A stretch of 32,483 nt of DNA from Rhodovastum atsumiense (GTDB taxonomy: Bacteria; Pseudomonadota; Alphaproteobacteria; Acetobacterales; Acetobacteraceae), in assembly GCA_026225115.1 (NCBI GenBank), contig JAMFSE010000007.1, positions 1-32,483 of the forward strand. Direction: 5' to 3'. The translations under genes were made by a program, and so were the position numbers. Under the pieces are notes generated by a model. The model saw only the letters and a list, made by a program, of their open reading frames with translations, was not told the DNA's origin and ran no database searches. Below are positions 1 to 7,665 of this stretch, piece by piece. Numbering within the stretch: the stretch's first letter is position 1; the number at the start of each line of letters is the position of its first letter.

Positions 1-95
1 AAAAAAGAAGCAAAAAACTTCTATTGCTCAGGGCGTGGGCGTTATCTCCGTCAGCGCCCCCGGCCAGAATTCAAAAAAGAACTGCTTTCCTTAGC
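1..95 (-). repeat. Dispersed palindromic intergenic element, copy A (truncated by window edge)
   Basis: This AT-armed element runs from the left edge up to the stop codon of the adjacent glycosyltransferase gene. Read on the minus strand it starts with a T-rich arm containing GCAGTTCTTTTTTGAA, passes through a GC-rich centre with a GGGCG/CGCCC pairing, and ends in a second T-rich arm, AAGTTTTTTGCTTCTTTTTT, which is cut by the window edge. The same order of parts occurs in copies at about 2.4-2.58 kb and 17.4-17.5 kb. A GC hairpin followed by a T-run in minus-strand sense is what an intrinsic terminator looks like, so it may end the long operon here. Its centre pairs less well than those of the other two copies. 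Confidence 0.7.
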
Positions 96-1160
96 TTAGA
101 TTTTCTTCAACGTTTCCAGCATTTTTGCTGCAATGGTCTGCCAATTTGCTTCGGCGCTGATTGCAGATGCCGGCTTTGTGGGCGCTTTGATTTGTTTCAA
201 GGCCTCGGCGATCGCAGCCGCGTTGGGCTCGCATAGGATGGCGCCCGGCGTGTTCGCCAGTTGTTCGGGCAGGCCGCCGACATTGGTTGCGACAACCAGC
301 CGGCCCTGGCCGATGGCTGCGGCCGCAACGCCGGATTGGCTGGCTTCGCGATACGGCAGCACCACGGCGTCCGACCATTCGATCAGGTCGCGCAGTTCGG
401 ATTCAGGTATCCAGCGGTGGTCGACCTGCACGCCGGGCATCGCGCGTAGCCTGGCGAGTTCCTCGGAGACCGGGCCGTCGCCGCAGATGCGCATTTCGAA
501 CGGCAAATCCGGGCCCAAGGCGGTCAGCGCGTCAGCCAGCATGTCGAGGCCTTTATAAGGCAGCAGCCGGCCGAAGTTTAATACGCGCGGTTTGCCGCCG
601 TGGGCGAAGGCCGGCTTCATGGCGCCGAAACTGAAGGGGGGATGCAATAATTTTGTGACGGTCTGGCCATTGCGGCCAAAGCCCTGGTCTTGCAATTGCG
701 CCTGCACATGCGCGCTCATCGGAAACAGCGCCGCGGCATCGCGGAGCAGCCTGGCCTGGCCAAGCAGGCGAAAGCTCAGGCCGTCGCCGGGGTGGGCCGC
801 CGCATCATGCACCAGCACCGCGTACGGAATGCGCTGTTTCCGTAACGCCCGCACCATCCGCTGGTCGAGCAATGCCGGCATGGCACAAATCGCAAAATCC
901 GGACTGATTTGTTTCAGTTGCGCGAGGCTGCGGCGCGACGGCAGCAAGGATGCGGTGCGCTGCAGCAGATAATCGGCAGCGTTGGTATAAGTGGGTTCGG
1001 CCCAATCGCATTGCACGGCGTTGGGTGGCGCCAGAATCTCCGCATCCTTAGCCAGCGACAGAGCGATGTCGTTTCCCAGCGCCGACAGCGCATCGCGCAA
1101 CTGTACCGCAAAAATGGGCCCGGCACCGCGGCGGCCCCAATGCCAGACCAGCAGTTTCAC
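96..1160 (-). CDS. GT4-type glycosyltransferase
   Basis: A 354-residue protein of the GT-B fold, most like family GT4, which moves a sugar from a nucleotide-activated donor to an acceptor; donor and acceptor cannot be read from the sequence. The C-terminal donor-binding half shows the usual landmarks: VLNFGRLLPYKG near residue 200, an ICGDGP segment, and a segment with YREASQSG followed by VVATNVGGLPE, which is the family's nucleotide-sugar site. It begins at a GTG that overlaps the stop codon of the upstream glycosyltransferase in a GTGA, so the two are translationally coupled. It is the last gene of the run in this window, and repeat copy A begins directly after its stop codon. It probably acts on a surface glycan at the cytoplasmic face of the inner membrane. 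Confidence 0.85.
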   Translation of the reverse strand: MKLLVWHWGRRGAGPIFAVQLRDALSALGNDIALSLAKDAEILAPPNAVQCDWAEPTYTNAADYLLQRTASLLPSRRSLAQLKQISPDFAICAMPALLDQRMVRALRKQRIPYAVLVHDAAAHPGDGLSFRLLGQARLLRDAAALFPMSAHVQAQLQDQGFGRNGQTVTKLLHPPFSFGAMKPAFAHGGKPRVLNFGRLLPYKGLDMLADALTALGPDLPFEMRICGDGPVSEELARLRAMPGVQVDHRWIPESELRDLIEWSDAVVLPYREASQSGVAAAAIGQGRLVVATNVGGLPEQLANTPGAILCEPNAAAIAEALKQIKAPTKPASAISAEANWQTIAAKMLETLKKI

Positions 1161-2371
1161 GCAATACCGTTGGCGGCGAGCGCCGCCAGCACCGGCCCGG
1201 CGCCGATGGCGCCCTGCGCATGGCGCCGCCCGGCCTCACCCATGGACTGCCGCAGACCAGAATCATCTCCCAAACGCTTCAACCAGACAGCGGCATCTTC
1301 CACATCCGGCTCGGCCCATTGCGCATTGCGCAAATCGTAATTGCCGCGCGGGTCGACCACCGGGATCAGGCGATAATCGATCAGCGCTGATGTCTCTTCC
1401 GTCATAAACGTTAGATTTCCTGACCACCCGGTAGCCACGACCGGGCGGCCCAGCAGCATCGCCGTTGCCGGCACCAGGCCAAAGCCTTCTGATCGATGCA
1501 GCGACATGACGATATCGCTAGCAGCGATCAGGCCGCGCAATTGCGGCTCCGGCAGCGTCTCGGAAATCAGCCGTATATTCGCCGCACCGGCAATCGCCGC
1601 CTCGATGATTTTTAGATCTTCCCGGTAAACCTCGGAGCCCGATACCTTCAGCACAAACAGGCAATCCTTGCGCGCCCCAAAGGCAGCCTTGAACGCGGCG
1701 ATATTCCCCAGCGGATTTTTTCGCGCCATGCTGGAGGCAAGGTTGAAAATTGTCAGCACCACCAGCACGTCCGCCGGCAAGTTAAAGCTGTCCCTGTCGC
1801 CCTCCACTTCCATCGCCGGCAATGCCGCCAAAGGATACGGCACCACGCGCACGGCGCCGGGCGCCAGAACCTCCACCGCATCGGCGGTGAATTGCGAGGG
1901 CGCCCAGATCTCATGCACGAACCGCGCGCCATACCGCCAGTCTCCGGGCAGCACCGGCAGCTCCCACGCCCACATGCCGATCACCCGCCGGCCGGCAATG
2001 AAATCCCGCCGCAGCCGCAACAGGCCGACGGGCAGAATGGGGGCATTCAAAACCGCAAGTAGCGCCGCATCCCCCGGCACATCGGCCGGCGTCGTGGGAA
2101 CAACGCTCGGCAGCCCAAGCGGCAACAGGCCGCGCGCCAGTCCATGCGCCGCAATCACCTCATGCATAATCCGCGCGCTCTCGGCCAACCCATTGGCGCC
2201 CGCAACATCGCCCGCGACCACAATGCCATTGCTGCGGCTTGGCCCCGGCCGGTCCGGCTTGCGGGCCAGAGTCGCCGCCAGCCCGCTCATGCCTCGCCGG
2301 CGAAAATCCTGAGGCAACTGCCGCCAGAGCCCATGCCCTAATCGCAAAGCCGCCGCTTTAATCGGAATCAT
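1157..2371 (-). CDS. GT4-type glycosyltransferase
   Basis: A 404-residue glycosyltransferase of the GT-B/GT4 type. The C-terminal half contains a VLTIFNLASSMARKNP segment, a variant of the usual GR-x-KG region, and then SLHRSEGFGLVPATAMLLG with VVATGWSGN, which carries the acidic E-x7-E-like donor site (here the second acidic residue is not obvious). It starts at an ATG that lies just left of repeat copy B, so the sulfotransferase gene upstream is separated from it by about 200 bases of structured DNA. It overlaps the next gene by four bases. Two adjacent, unrelated-looking GT4 enzymes plus a sulfotransferase suggest assembly of a short surface oligosaccharide, which is inference from context only. 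Confidence 0.83.
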   Translation of the reverse strand: MIPIKAAALRLGHGLWRQLPQDFRRRGMSGLAATLARKPDRPGPSRSNGIVVAGDVAGANGLAESARIMHEVIAAHGLARGLLPLGLPSVVPTTPADVPGDAALLAVLNAPILPVGLLRLRRDFIAGRRVIGMWAWELPVLPGDWRYGARFVHEIWAPSQFTADAVEVLAPGAVRVVPYPLAALPAMEVEGDRDSFNLPADVLVVLTIFNLASSMARKNPLGNIAAFKAAFGARKDCLFVLKVSGSEVYREDLKIIEAAIAGAANIRLISETLPEPQLRGLIAASDIVMSLHRSEGFGLVPATAMLLGRPVVATGWSGNLTFMTEETSALIDYRLIPVVDPRGNYDLRNAQWAEPDVEDAAVWLKRLGDDSGLRQSMGEAGRRHAQGAIGAGPVLAALAANGIA

Positions 2372-2384
2372 AAAAAGACTCTAC

Positions 2385-2578
2385 GAGAAGCACTTCTTTC
2401 TGTGAACAAAAAGAAGCAAAAAAACTTTTCTATGCTGGGCCTGGGGCGTTGGCTCGGCCAAAGCCCATGACCTAGAGTAAAAGGAGTTCTTTGATTCTCG
2501 CGCCCCGATGACTGAGCGGCAAAGCCGCGAAGTCTGAATCGGGCCACGCAGAATGCTTCAAAAAAGAACTGCTTTGCT
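2385..2578 (-). repeat. Dispersed palindromic intergenic element, copy B (with nested insert)
   Basis: The longest copy of the family, lying between the stop codon of the sulfotransferase gene and the start of a glycosyltransferase gene. The left arm (2392-2416) forms a hairpin with CTTCTTTCTG pairing to CAAAAAGAAG around a TGAA loop. The equivalent stem in the copy at 17.4 kb is GTTC/GAAC at its base instead of CTTC/GAAG, a compensatory change. The centre (about 2444-2466) pairs GGGC-G-TTGGC with GCCAA-A-GCCC. The right end (about 2552-2575) matches the right end of the copy at the window edge. Compared with the other copies it has about 85 extra bases, which hold a further hairpin. Confidence 0.75.
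2504..2543. repeat. Nested 40-base hairpin inside repeat copy B
   Basis: The plus strand reads CCCGAT, ACT, GA, GCGGC, an AAA loop, GCCGC, GA, AGT and ATCGGG. GCGGC pairs with GCCGC. The two GA steps face each other and could form tandem G·A pairs, ACT pairs with AGT, and CCCGAT pairs with ATCGGG. The other copies lack this module, so it looks like a separate element inserted into, or lost from, the repeat. Function unknown. Confidence 0.6.
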
Positions 2579-3826
2579 TTAAATGCTGATACCAAAATAA
2601 CTCACATAGGGTGAGAACTGCGGCTTCAGCAATTGCGGATTGATTCCGAAGCGGTCCAGCACATATCTGCGCTCGCCGCCGTAGCCGCCGGATTTTCTGT
2701 TTTTCAAAAATGTTTCCATCGCCGTTGTTGCAGTGGCTGTCAGCGGCAGATTGAAATGCTCGTAGATGCGCGCCACCGCCGCCATCGGTACATTGGCAAG
2801 TTCGTCGTAATGCACATGGATTTTTCTGGCTGGATCGACATCGCCGTGCTGGTCGAAATCCACAAGGCGCTGCGCGCCGTCAACCCAGCGTTCGGTAACC
2901 TGCGTGCCGATTTCCACCGGGTCGATGTTTTTTAAAAACGGTCGCCGCAAAACTTCGGTCAGATGCGCAACCGAGGCGAACACCTTCATCGGGTCGCGAT
3001 GCACGACCACGAACTGCGCATCCGGATAGATTTGCATGATCGCTTCCAGGCAGAAGGAATGATCCGGGCATTTCAGCACCCAGCGCGTAAGGCCCGTGCC
3101 ATGTTGCAGAACCTGCAGGAATTTCCGATGGAATTCGAATGCTTCCAGATGCCCGCGGGCGTCGATCCATGCCTGGTAGTCCGGCACCCGAAATGTGGTA
3201 TCAAACCGCAGGCTCTGAAAAACGGCGGCGGTAATTTCGCTGCATTCCTGCGGGCTCTCGGCATCGATCGGATGCAGCTGGGGAAATTCCGGCGCGATGC
3301 CGCCAAAAAATTTTAACTGCCCGTTAACAATATTAACGTGGCGGTCACCGGCAGCTGAAAAATCCCGCGCGCGCGGCTCCGGATAAATCGTCTGCCAAGC
3401 CCGCGGCACCAGATTGCTGTTGTCCTGCGCAAGCAATTCGTGGAGAAAGGTGGTGCCGCTGCGCGGCAGGCCAAGGATAAAAATCGGGGCGATGACCGGT
3501 GCTCCAGCGATCGCCGGATTTTTGGCCAGTTTTTCTTCGATCTGCGCTGCGTTCCGCAGCAGCCGGACAAAATCCCAATAGACCGAAAGTTTGCCGAACA
3601 TCGTGAGCTCGGTATCGGCCGCCAGCGATGCCGTGAGCTGCCGCAGTCCCAGTTCGGCACCCGGGGATATATTCACCCCCGCCGATTTTATGAGCGCCCC
3701 GGCATCGAGCTTCGGTAACAGAAATTTCGGCGCCAGCCGCTCCGTGATCGACAGACCGGCCAGGAACAGCCGGAACGGCAGGCGCAACGGCGGCGCCCGC
3801 GAAGGCTCAATGACGGGTGGGTTCAC
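2579..3826 (-). CDS. Sulfotransferase family protein (PAPS-dependent type)
   Basis: A 415-residue member of the sulfotransferase superfamily, which moves a sulfuryl group from PAPS to a hydroxyl or amine. The 5'-phosphosulfate loop is clear at about residues 116-130, with GLPRSGTTFLHELL. The 3'-phosphate region is seen in VVVHRDPMKVFASVAHL further on. About 110 residues precede the P-loop, longer than in minimal sulfotransferases, as in the bacterial sulfotransferase-3 type. The start is a GTG three bases after the stop codon of the glyoxalase-family gene, consistent with co-transcription. The substrate is unknown; the neighbouring glycosyltransferases make a glycan or lipid plausible. Its stop codon abuts repeat copy B. 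Confidence 0.85.
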   Translation of the reverse strand: MNPPVIEPSRAPPLRLPFRLFLAGLSITERLAPKFLLPKLDAGALIKSAGVNISPGAELGLRQLTASLAADTELTMFGKLSVYWDFVRLLRNAAQIEEKLAKNPAIAGAPVIAPIFILGLPRSGTTFLHELLAQDNSNLVPRAWQTIYPEPRARDFSAAGDRHVNIVNGQLKFFGGIAPEFPQLHPIDAESPQECSEITAAVFQSLRFDTTFRVPDYQAWIDARGHLEAFEFHRKFLQVLQHGTGLTRWVLKCPDHSFCLEAIMQIYPDAQFVVVHRDPMKVFASVAHLTEVLRRPFLKNIDPVEIGTQVTERWVDGAQRLVDFDQHGDVDPARKIHVHYDELANVPMAAVARIYEHFNLPLTATATTAMETFLKNRKSGGYGGERRYVLDRFGINPQLLKPQFSPYVSYFGISI

Positions 3827-3829
3827 TGC

Positions 3830-4234
3830 CTAATTCGCCTTACGCTCGATCAGTTCAATTTTATAGCCGTCCGGATCCTCGATGAAGGCGATGACGGTGG
3901 TGCCGAATTTCACCGGGCCGGGCTCCCGGCTGATTTTTGCGCCAGCTGCGCGTAAGCGATCGCAGGTGGCGCGAACATCCGGCACGCCCAGCGCCAGATG
4001 TCCGAAGGCGGTGCCGATCTCATAGCCCTCATCCTGGCCCCAGTTATAGGTCAGCTCCAGCACGGTATGGGTCTTTTCCTCGCCATAGCCGATGAAGGCG
4101 AGGGTGTATTTTCCCTCCGTCACTTCATGGCGACGGATCTCATGCATCCCCAGCAAGCCGGTGTAGAACTTCACGCTTGCGTCGAGGTTTTTCACCCGCA
4201 GCATCGTATGTAGATAGGTAAAGTCTCCGCTCAT
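3830..4234 (-). CDS. gloA: Lactoylglutathione lyase (glyoxalase I) family protein
   Basis: A 134-residue protein of the vicinal oxygen chelate superfamily, the normal length for bacterial glyoxalase I. This enzyme converts the hemithioacetal of methylglyoxal and glutathione to S-lactoylglutathione in the cytoplasm. Two beta-alpha-beta-beta-beta modules are visible, with the four expected metal ligands: H9 in YLHTMLRV, E60 in [10 protein letters not shown]79 in FGHLALGV and E127 in [10 protein letters not shown]. The ELTYNWG signature favours true glyoxalase I over other family members. The ATG is preceded by a strong GGAGGGGG ribosome-binding site. It sits 24 bases after lpxI, an unusual place for a detoxification gene, and is probably carried along in the envelope operon. 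Confidence 0.9.
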   Translation of the reverse strand: MSGDFTYLHTMLRVKNLDASVKFYTGLLGMHEIRRHEVTEGKYTLAFIGYGEEKTHTVLELTYNWGQDEGYEIGTAFGHLALGVPDVRATCDRLRAAGAKISREPGPVKFGTTVIAFIEDPDGYKIELIERKAN

Positions 4235-4258
4235 TGCGTCCCCCTCCGGTTATGGCCC

Positions 4259-5086
4259 TCAGGCCCCGACACCGATCAGGAACAGGCCCGCCGCATCGGC
4301 CGCTTCGATCATTTCCTGTCTGTCCGTTAGAATAGTCCCACCTGCTTCAAAAGCGATACCCCGCAGACCCGCCAAACTGGCGTTTTGAATGGTTTGCCGG
4401 CCGAGCGTCGGCAAATCCGCACGCCGGTCCTGTCCGCTTTTGGCAAGTTTCACGAGCACGCCGCCAGGCCCCGGCCGGGCCAGGCCGGAGACGCGGCTCA
4501 GCATCGCGTCGGTTCCCTCAACCGCCTCCATCGCCAGCACAATCCCCTGCTGCACCACGCATGCCTGGCCCACATCCGCCGGCCCAATAATTTTAAGCAC
4601 CAATACCCCGCGCTCGACATCGGCCATTGCCGCCGGGTCCGGCGCGGTTGCCGTAAGCAAGCCGGAGGGCCCGAGCATGTCGGCCATGATGTCATGGGCG
4701 CCGAGCACGGTGAAACCATCCTCGTTCAGAACACGGATAATCGCGGCGAGCAGCCCGTCGTCGCCGGCAAAGGCGGCGCGGCCGATTTTCGCCAGCAGTT
4801 TCGCGCCCTCCGCATCCGGGCGGAGCGCCAATAGCGACGGCCGTTTGACCGGCCCGATCATCACGACCTCGGTGCATTCATGCTGACGCAAGGACTGGCG
4901 GATCGCGCCGATGGCGCCCAGCCGGAAGAACTGGTGGGGAAAAGCGGCGATGACGGAGGGATCGGCAAAGCCGTCGATCGCGGCGATGAAAACCTCGCGT
5001 CCGGCAGCGCGCGCGGCGGCCGCCACCTGGCCCGGCAAATTGCCGCCGCCTGCAATGATGCCCAGGGAGCTCTTGCGCGATTTCAT
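4259..5086 (-). CDS. lpxI: UDP-2,3-diacylglucosamine pyrophosphatase LpxI
   Basis: LpxI hydrolyses UDP-2,3-diacylglucosamine to lipid X and UMP, the fourth step of lipid A synthesis; it replaces LpxH in most alphaproteobacteria. The protein, 275 residues from the chosen start, opens with LGIIAGGGNLPGQVA, the glycine-rich N-terminal signature. Later it has VMIGPVKRPSL, a GAHDI segment, and the C-terminal GGTILTDRQEMIEAAD typical of the family. I chose the ATG at 5086 because the frame further upstream runs back into lpxA and reads through AT-rich intergenic sequence; the family starts close to this methionine. It follows lpxA by 34 bases. The usual next gene, lpxB, is absent; a glyoxalase-family gene follows. 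Confidence 0.9.
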   Translation of the reverse strand: MKSRKSSLGIIAGGGNLPGQVAAAARAAGREVFIAAIDGFADPSVIAAFPHQFFRLGAIGAIRQSLRQHECTEVVMIGPVKRPSLLALRPDAEGAKLLAKIGRAAFAGDDGLLAAIIRVLNEDGFTVLGAHDIMADMLGPSGLLTATAPDPAAMADVERGVLVLKIIGPADVGQACVVQQGIVLAMEAVEGTDAMLSRVSGLARPGPGGVLVKLAKSGQDRRADLPTLGRQTIQNASLAGLRGIAFEAGGTILTDRQEMIEAADAAGLFLIGVGA

Positions 5087-5087
5087 A

Positions 5088-5113
5088 CGAAACTTCTTTT
5101 GTTCAAAAAACGG
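5088..5113. repeat. Possible degenerate fragment of the dispersed AT-rich repeat
   Basis: The short lpxA-lpxI gap contains CTTCTTTTGTTCAAAAAACG, which resembles the AT-rich hairpin arms of the repeat copies at 2.4 and 17.4 kb, with a TTTTG/CAAAA stem. The GC-rich centre is missing. It could be a decayed arm or chance similarity in an AT-rich gap. Confidence 0.3.
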
Positions 5114-5120
5114 AAAATCC

Positions 5121-5921
5121 CTACTCTTCCTCGCCGGCAACATTCGTCAGGATGCCATGTTTGCTCGGAGCGGCTATGAAATCGAGAATCTGCCCGACAT
5201 AGGGATCCGCATTTGTTTCCGTGAGTTCCGCCACCCGTTCGGCAAAAACCCCAGGCCCGTTGAAGAGAAAATTGTAGGCGCGGTTTACGGCATGCAGCTG
5301 GGGCTTTTCCAGCCCGCGGCGCTGCAGCCCGATGAGATTGAGCCCTAGAAGCTGCGCACGGGTACCGAACACCCGCGCATAGGGGATCACATCGCGCGTG
5401 ACACCGGTCAGTCCGCCGACCATGGCGCCGGCGCCGACGCGCGCGAATTGCAACACCGCGGCATTGCCACCGATAATGGCGCGCGCCCCCACTTCCACAT
5501 GGCCGCCGAGCGCGACATTATTTGCGATTACCACGCCATCTTCAATAATGCAGTCATGCCCGACATGGACGGTCGCCATGAGCAGGCAGTCCGCGCCGAT
5601 CACGGTGACGCCCGTGCCGGTGACCGTGCCGCGATGGATCGAGGCATGCTCGCGGATCTGCGTGCGCGGGCCGATGCGCGTCGCCGTGTCCTCGCCTTTG
5701 TATTTCAGATCCTGCGGCGCCAGCCCGATGGTGCAAAAGGGGAAAATCTTGGCGCCGGCGCCTAGCCGCGTGCGCCCTTCAATGGCGGCATGGCTGACCA
5801 GCTCCACCCCATCCTCGAGCACCACGTCGCGCCCGACGGTGCAGAACGGGCCGATTTTTATACCCTCGCCAAGACTAGCTCCGGGCTCGATGATGGCAGT
5901 CGGGTGTATCAGCGTCCGCAC
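5121..5921 (-). CDS. lpxA: Acyl-ACP--UDP-N-acetylglucosamine O-acyltransferase LpxA
   Basis: LpxA catalyses the first step of lipid A synthesis, adding a 3-hydroxyacyl chain from ACP to the 3-OH of UDP-GlcNAc. The 266 residues match the family length. The N-terminal two-thirds are left-handed beta-helix hexapeptide repeats, with IHPTAIIEPGASLGEG at the start and a run of I/V-G-x-x repeats after it. The loop REHASIHRGT near residue 90 and the active-site histidines of ATVHVGHDC near residues 119-122 are present. The C-terminal helical part includes GLNLIGLQRRG. It starts at GTG. The 133-base gap to fabZ upstream shows no clear promoter or terminator, so it is probably read with lpxD-fabZ. Confidence 0.95.
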   Translation of the reverse strand: MRTLIHPTAIIEPGASLGEGIKIGPFCTVGRDVVLEDGVELVSHAAIEGRTRLGAGAKIFPFCTIGLAPQDLKYKGEDTATRIGPRTQIREHASIHRGTVTGTGVTVIGADCLLMATVHVGHDCIIEDGVVIANNVALGGHVEVGARAIIGGNAAVLQFARVGAGAMVGGLTGVTRDVIPYARVFGTRAQLLGLNLIGLQRRGLEKPQLHAVNRAYNFLFNGPGVFAERVAELTETNADPYVGQILDFIAAPSKHGILTNVAGEEE

Positions 5922-6054
5922 GATTCAAACCTTTTTATAAAGCCTTGGCTGCCGTACGGCCACGCTCTACGCGGCGCGCTTAAGTTATGCCAGTCAATCA
6001 TTATTTCCGACTATTTCCTGGTCAGGCCCTGGGCAAGTCATTGATCCGGAACGT

Positions 6055-6552
6055 CTATTCCGGCTTGGGATCGTCCACGATCATGGCGGTGAACTGGGCT
6101 TCCGCGACCGTTACGCCCTCGACCTTGCCGACTCCATTGAAGCGCCAGACATTACCCCGCTTGCGATCCTTGGTGACATGAATGCGCAGCTGGTCGCCGG
6201 GGACCACCGGCCGGCGAAATTTCGCGCTGTCGATCGACATAAAATAAACGATCGGCATGGTCTGTCCGGGTGCCAGGGTTTCGATCACCAGCGCCGCCGC
6301 GGTCTGCGCCATGCTCTCCACGATCAGCACGCCCGGCATCACCGGGTGACCCGGAAAATGGCCTTGAAAAAAATTTTCGTTGACCGAAACATTTTTGATG
6401 CCGATTGCGGAATGATCGCGCCGCACGTCAACCAGCCGGTCGACCAGCAGAAACGGGTAGCGATGCGGGATCATGTTCATCAGCCGGCTGGCCTCGATAA
6501 CGGCTACGTCGATCGGCGGCAGGCTGGCTTCGGTTTGTGAGGTTGCGTCCAT
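6055..6552 (-). CDS. fabZ: 3-hydroxyacyl-ACP dehydratase FabZ
   Basis: FabZ dehydrates 3-hydroxyacyl-ACP to trans-2-enoyl-ACP in fatty acid elongation and competes with LpxA and LpxD for hydroxyacyl-ACP, which is why it sits between them. The protein is 165 residues with a hot-dog fold. RYPFLLVDR is seen at 31-39, and FQGHFPGHPVMPGVLIVES holds the catalytic His65 and Glu79. I place the start at the ATG because an ACGGA sequence lies about nine bases upstream of it. A TTG three codons earlier overlaps the lpxD stop codon but has no spaced ribosome-binding site. The N-terminal 20 residues or so are a slight extension relative to the E. coli enzyme. Confidence 0.95.
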   Translation of the reverse strand: MDATSQTEASLPPIDVAVIEASRLMNMIPHRYPFLLVDRLVDVRRDHSAIGIKNVSVNENFFQGHFPGHPVMPGVLIVESMAQTAAALVIETLAPGQTMPIVYFMSIDSAKFRRPVVPGDQLRIHVTKDRKRGNVWRFNGVGKVEGVTVAEAQFTAMIVDDPKPE

Positions 6553-6557
6553 CAGCG

Positions 6558-7658
6558 TCAATCCGTGCTGTCTGTTTTATTGGGTTTCTGGCCGGCCTTG
6601 CTGCGGCCCGCCTGCGCGAGCTTCCGAAGTGTTACTACCTCGCGGAAAAACGCCTTTGAGAGCTGCGCCGGCGCGCCCAGCACCTCAGTGCCGGCCTCGA
6701 CATCGGCCATGACGCCGGATTGCGCGCCGATCCTGGCATTTTCACCGATATTCAAATGTCCGGTGACACCAGCCTGGGCAGCGATGATCACCTGGTCGCC
6801 GATCATCGTCGAGCCGGAAATTCCTGCCTGCGCCACGATCACGGTCCCTTTCCCAATTTTAACATTGTGCCCGATTTGCACCAGATTGTCGATGTGAACG
6901 CCGGCGCCGATCACGGTATCCTGGACCGAGCCGCGATCGATGGTCGTGTTTGAGCCGATCTCGGCGGCATCGCCGATTATCACCCGTCCTAGCTGCTGCA
7001 CGGCGACGAAGCCGCTTTTGGACATGGCGAAGCCGAAGCCGTCCTGGCCGATCCGGGCGCCCGGATAAACCACGACACGGTCTCCCAGAATCGCATGAGA
7101 GATGGTGGCATGGGCGTGGATCCGACAGGCTTTACCCATCAAAACCCCATCGCCGATGACGGCGAGCGGGCCGATGATGCAGCCAGCACCGATCTCCGCC
7201 CGGGCACCGATGACAGCGCCCGCGCCGATTTCGGCGCCGGCGTCGATCACCGCGGCCGGATGAACGCTGGCGGCCGGATGCACGCCCGGCTTCGGGCTGG
7301 CAGGCGGATGAAACAGCGCCGAGACCTTCGCCCAGCCCAGATAGGGTTCCGGCGTGACGATGGCTATGGCGCCGGCCGGGACCCGCGCCGCGAATTCCGG
7401 GTGCACGATCACCGCACCGGCGCTGGTGGCGTCCAGAAGCACCGCATAGCGGCGGTTATCGAGAAAGCTGACATCAAGTGGCCCGGCGGATTGCAAAGAC
7501 GCCAGGCCGCTGATCATTCGTGACACAACCTCGGGCGGGCTTTTGACCTCAGCGCCCAGCGCCAGCGCGATATCGGCGACGCTGAAAGGTCCTGCTTTCT
7601 GGAAAAAGCGGGGATCGCCGGGTTTGGCCGTGGTTGTCGGGTCAAATACGGCGGTCAT
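6558..7658 (-). CDS. lpxD: UDP-3-O-(3-hydroxyacyl)glucosamine N-acyltransferase LpxD
   Basis: LpxD adds the N-linked hydroxyacyl chain in the third step of lipid A synthesis. The 366-residue protein has the family's three parts: an N-terminal uridine-binding domain with LDVSFLDNRRYAVLL near residues 61-75, a long left-handed beta-helix of hexapeptide repeats from about 125 to 320, and a short C-terminal helix. The catalytic histidine lies in IDNLVQIGHNVKIG at about residue 264. NTTIDRGSV and GQDGFGF segments are typical. The start is an ATG eight bases after the ompH stop codon, and the stop lies just ahead of fabZ. The last 15 residues are charged and lysine-rich. Confidence 0.95.
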   Translation of the reverse strand: MTAVFDPTTTAKPGDPRFFQKAGPFSVADIALALGAEVKSPPEVVSRMISGLASLQSAGPLDVSFLDNRRYAVLLDATSAGAVIVHPEFAARVPAGAIAIVTPEPYLGWAKVSALFHPPASPKPGVHPAASVHPAAVIDAGAEIGAGAVIGARAEIGAGCIIGPLAVIGDGVLMGKACRIHAHATISHAILGDRVVVYPGARIGQDGFGFAMSKSGFVAVQQLGRVIIGDAAEIGSNTTIDRGSVQDTVIGAGVHIDNLVQIGHNVKIGKGTVIVAQAGISGSTMIGDQVIIAAQAGVTGHLNIGENARIGAQSGVMADVEAGTEVLGAPAQLSKAFFREVVTLRKLAQAGRSKAGQKPNKTDSTD

Positions 7659-7665
7659 CCGGACC

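Noticed and set aside
2368-2595. Open frame of 75 codons covering repeat copy B
   Set aside because: It only reads through the repeat arms (phenylalanine- and lysine-rich from T- and A-runs) and has no start site or family similarity.
5087-5143. Upstream extension of lpxI to 5143
   Set aside because: It would overlap lpxA and translate AT-rich intergenic sequence; the family starts at the later methionine.
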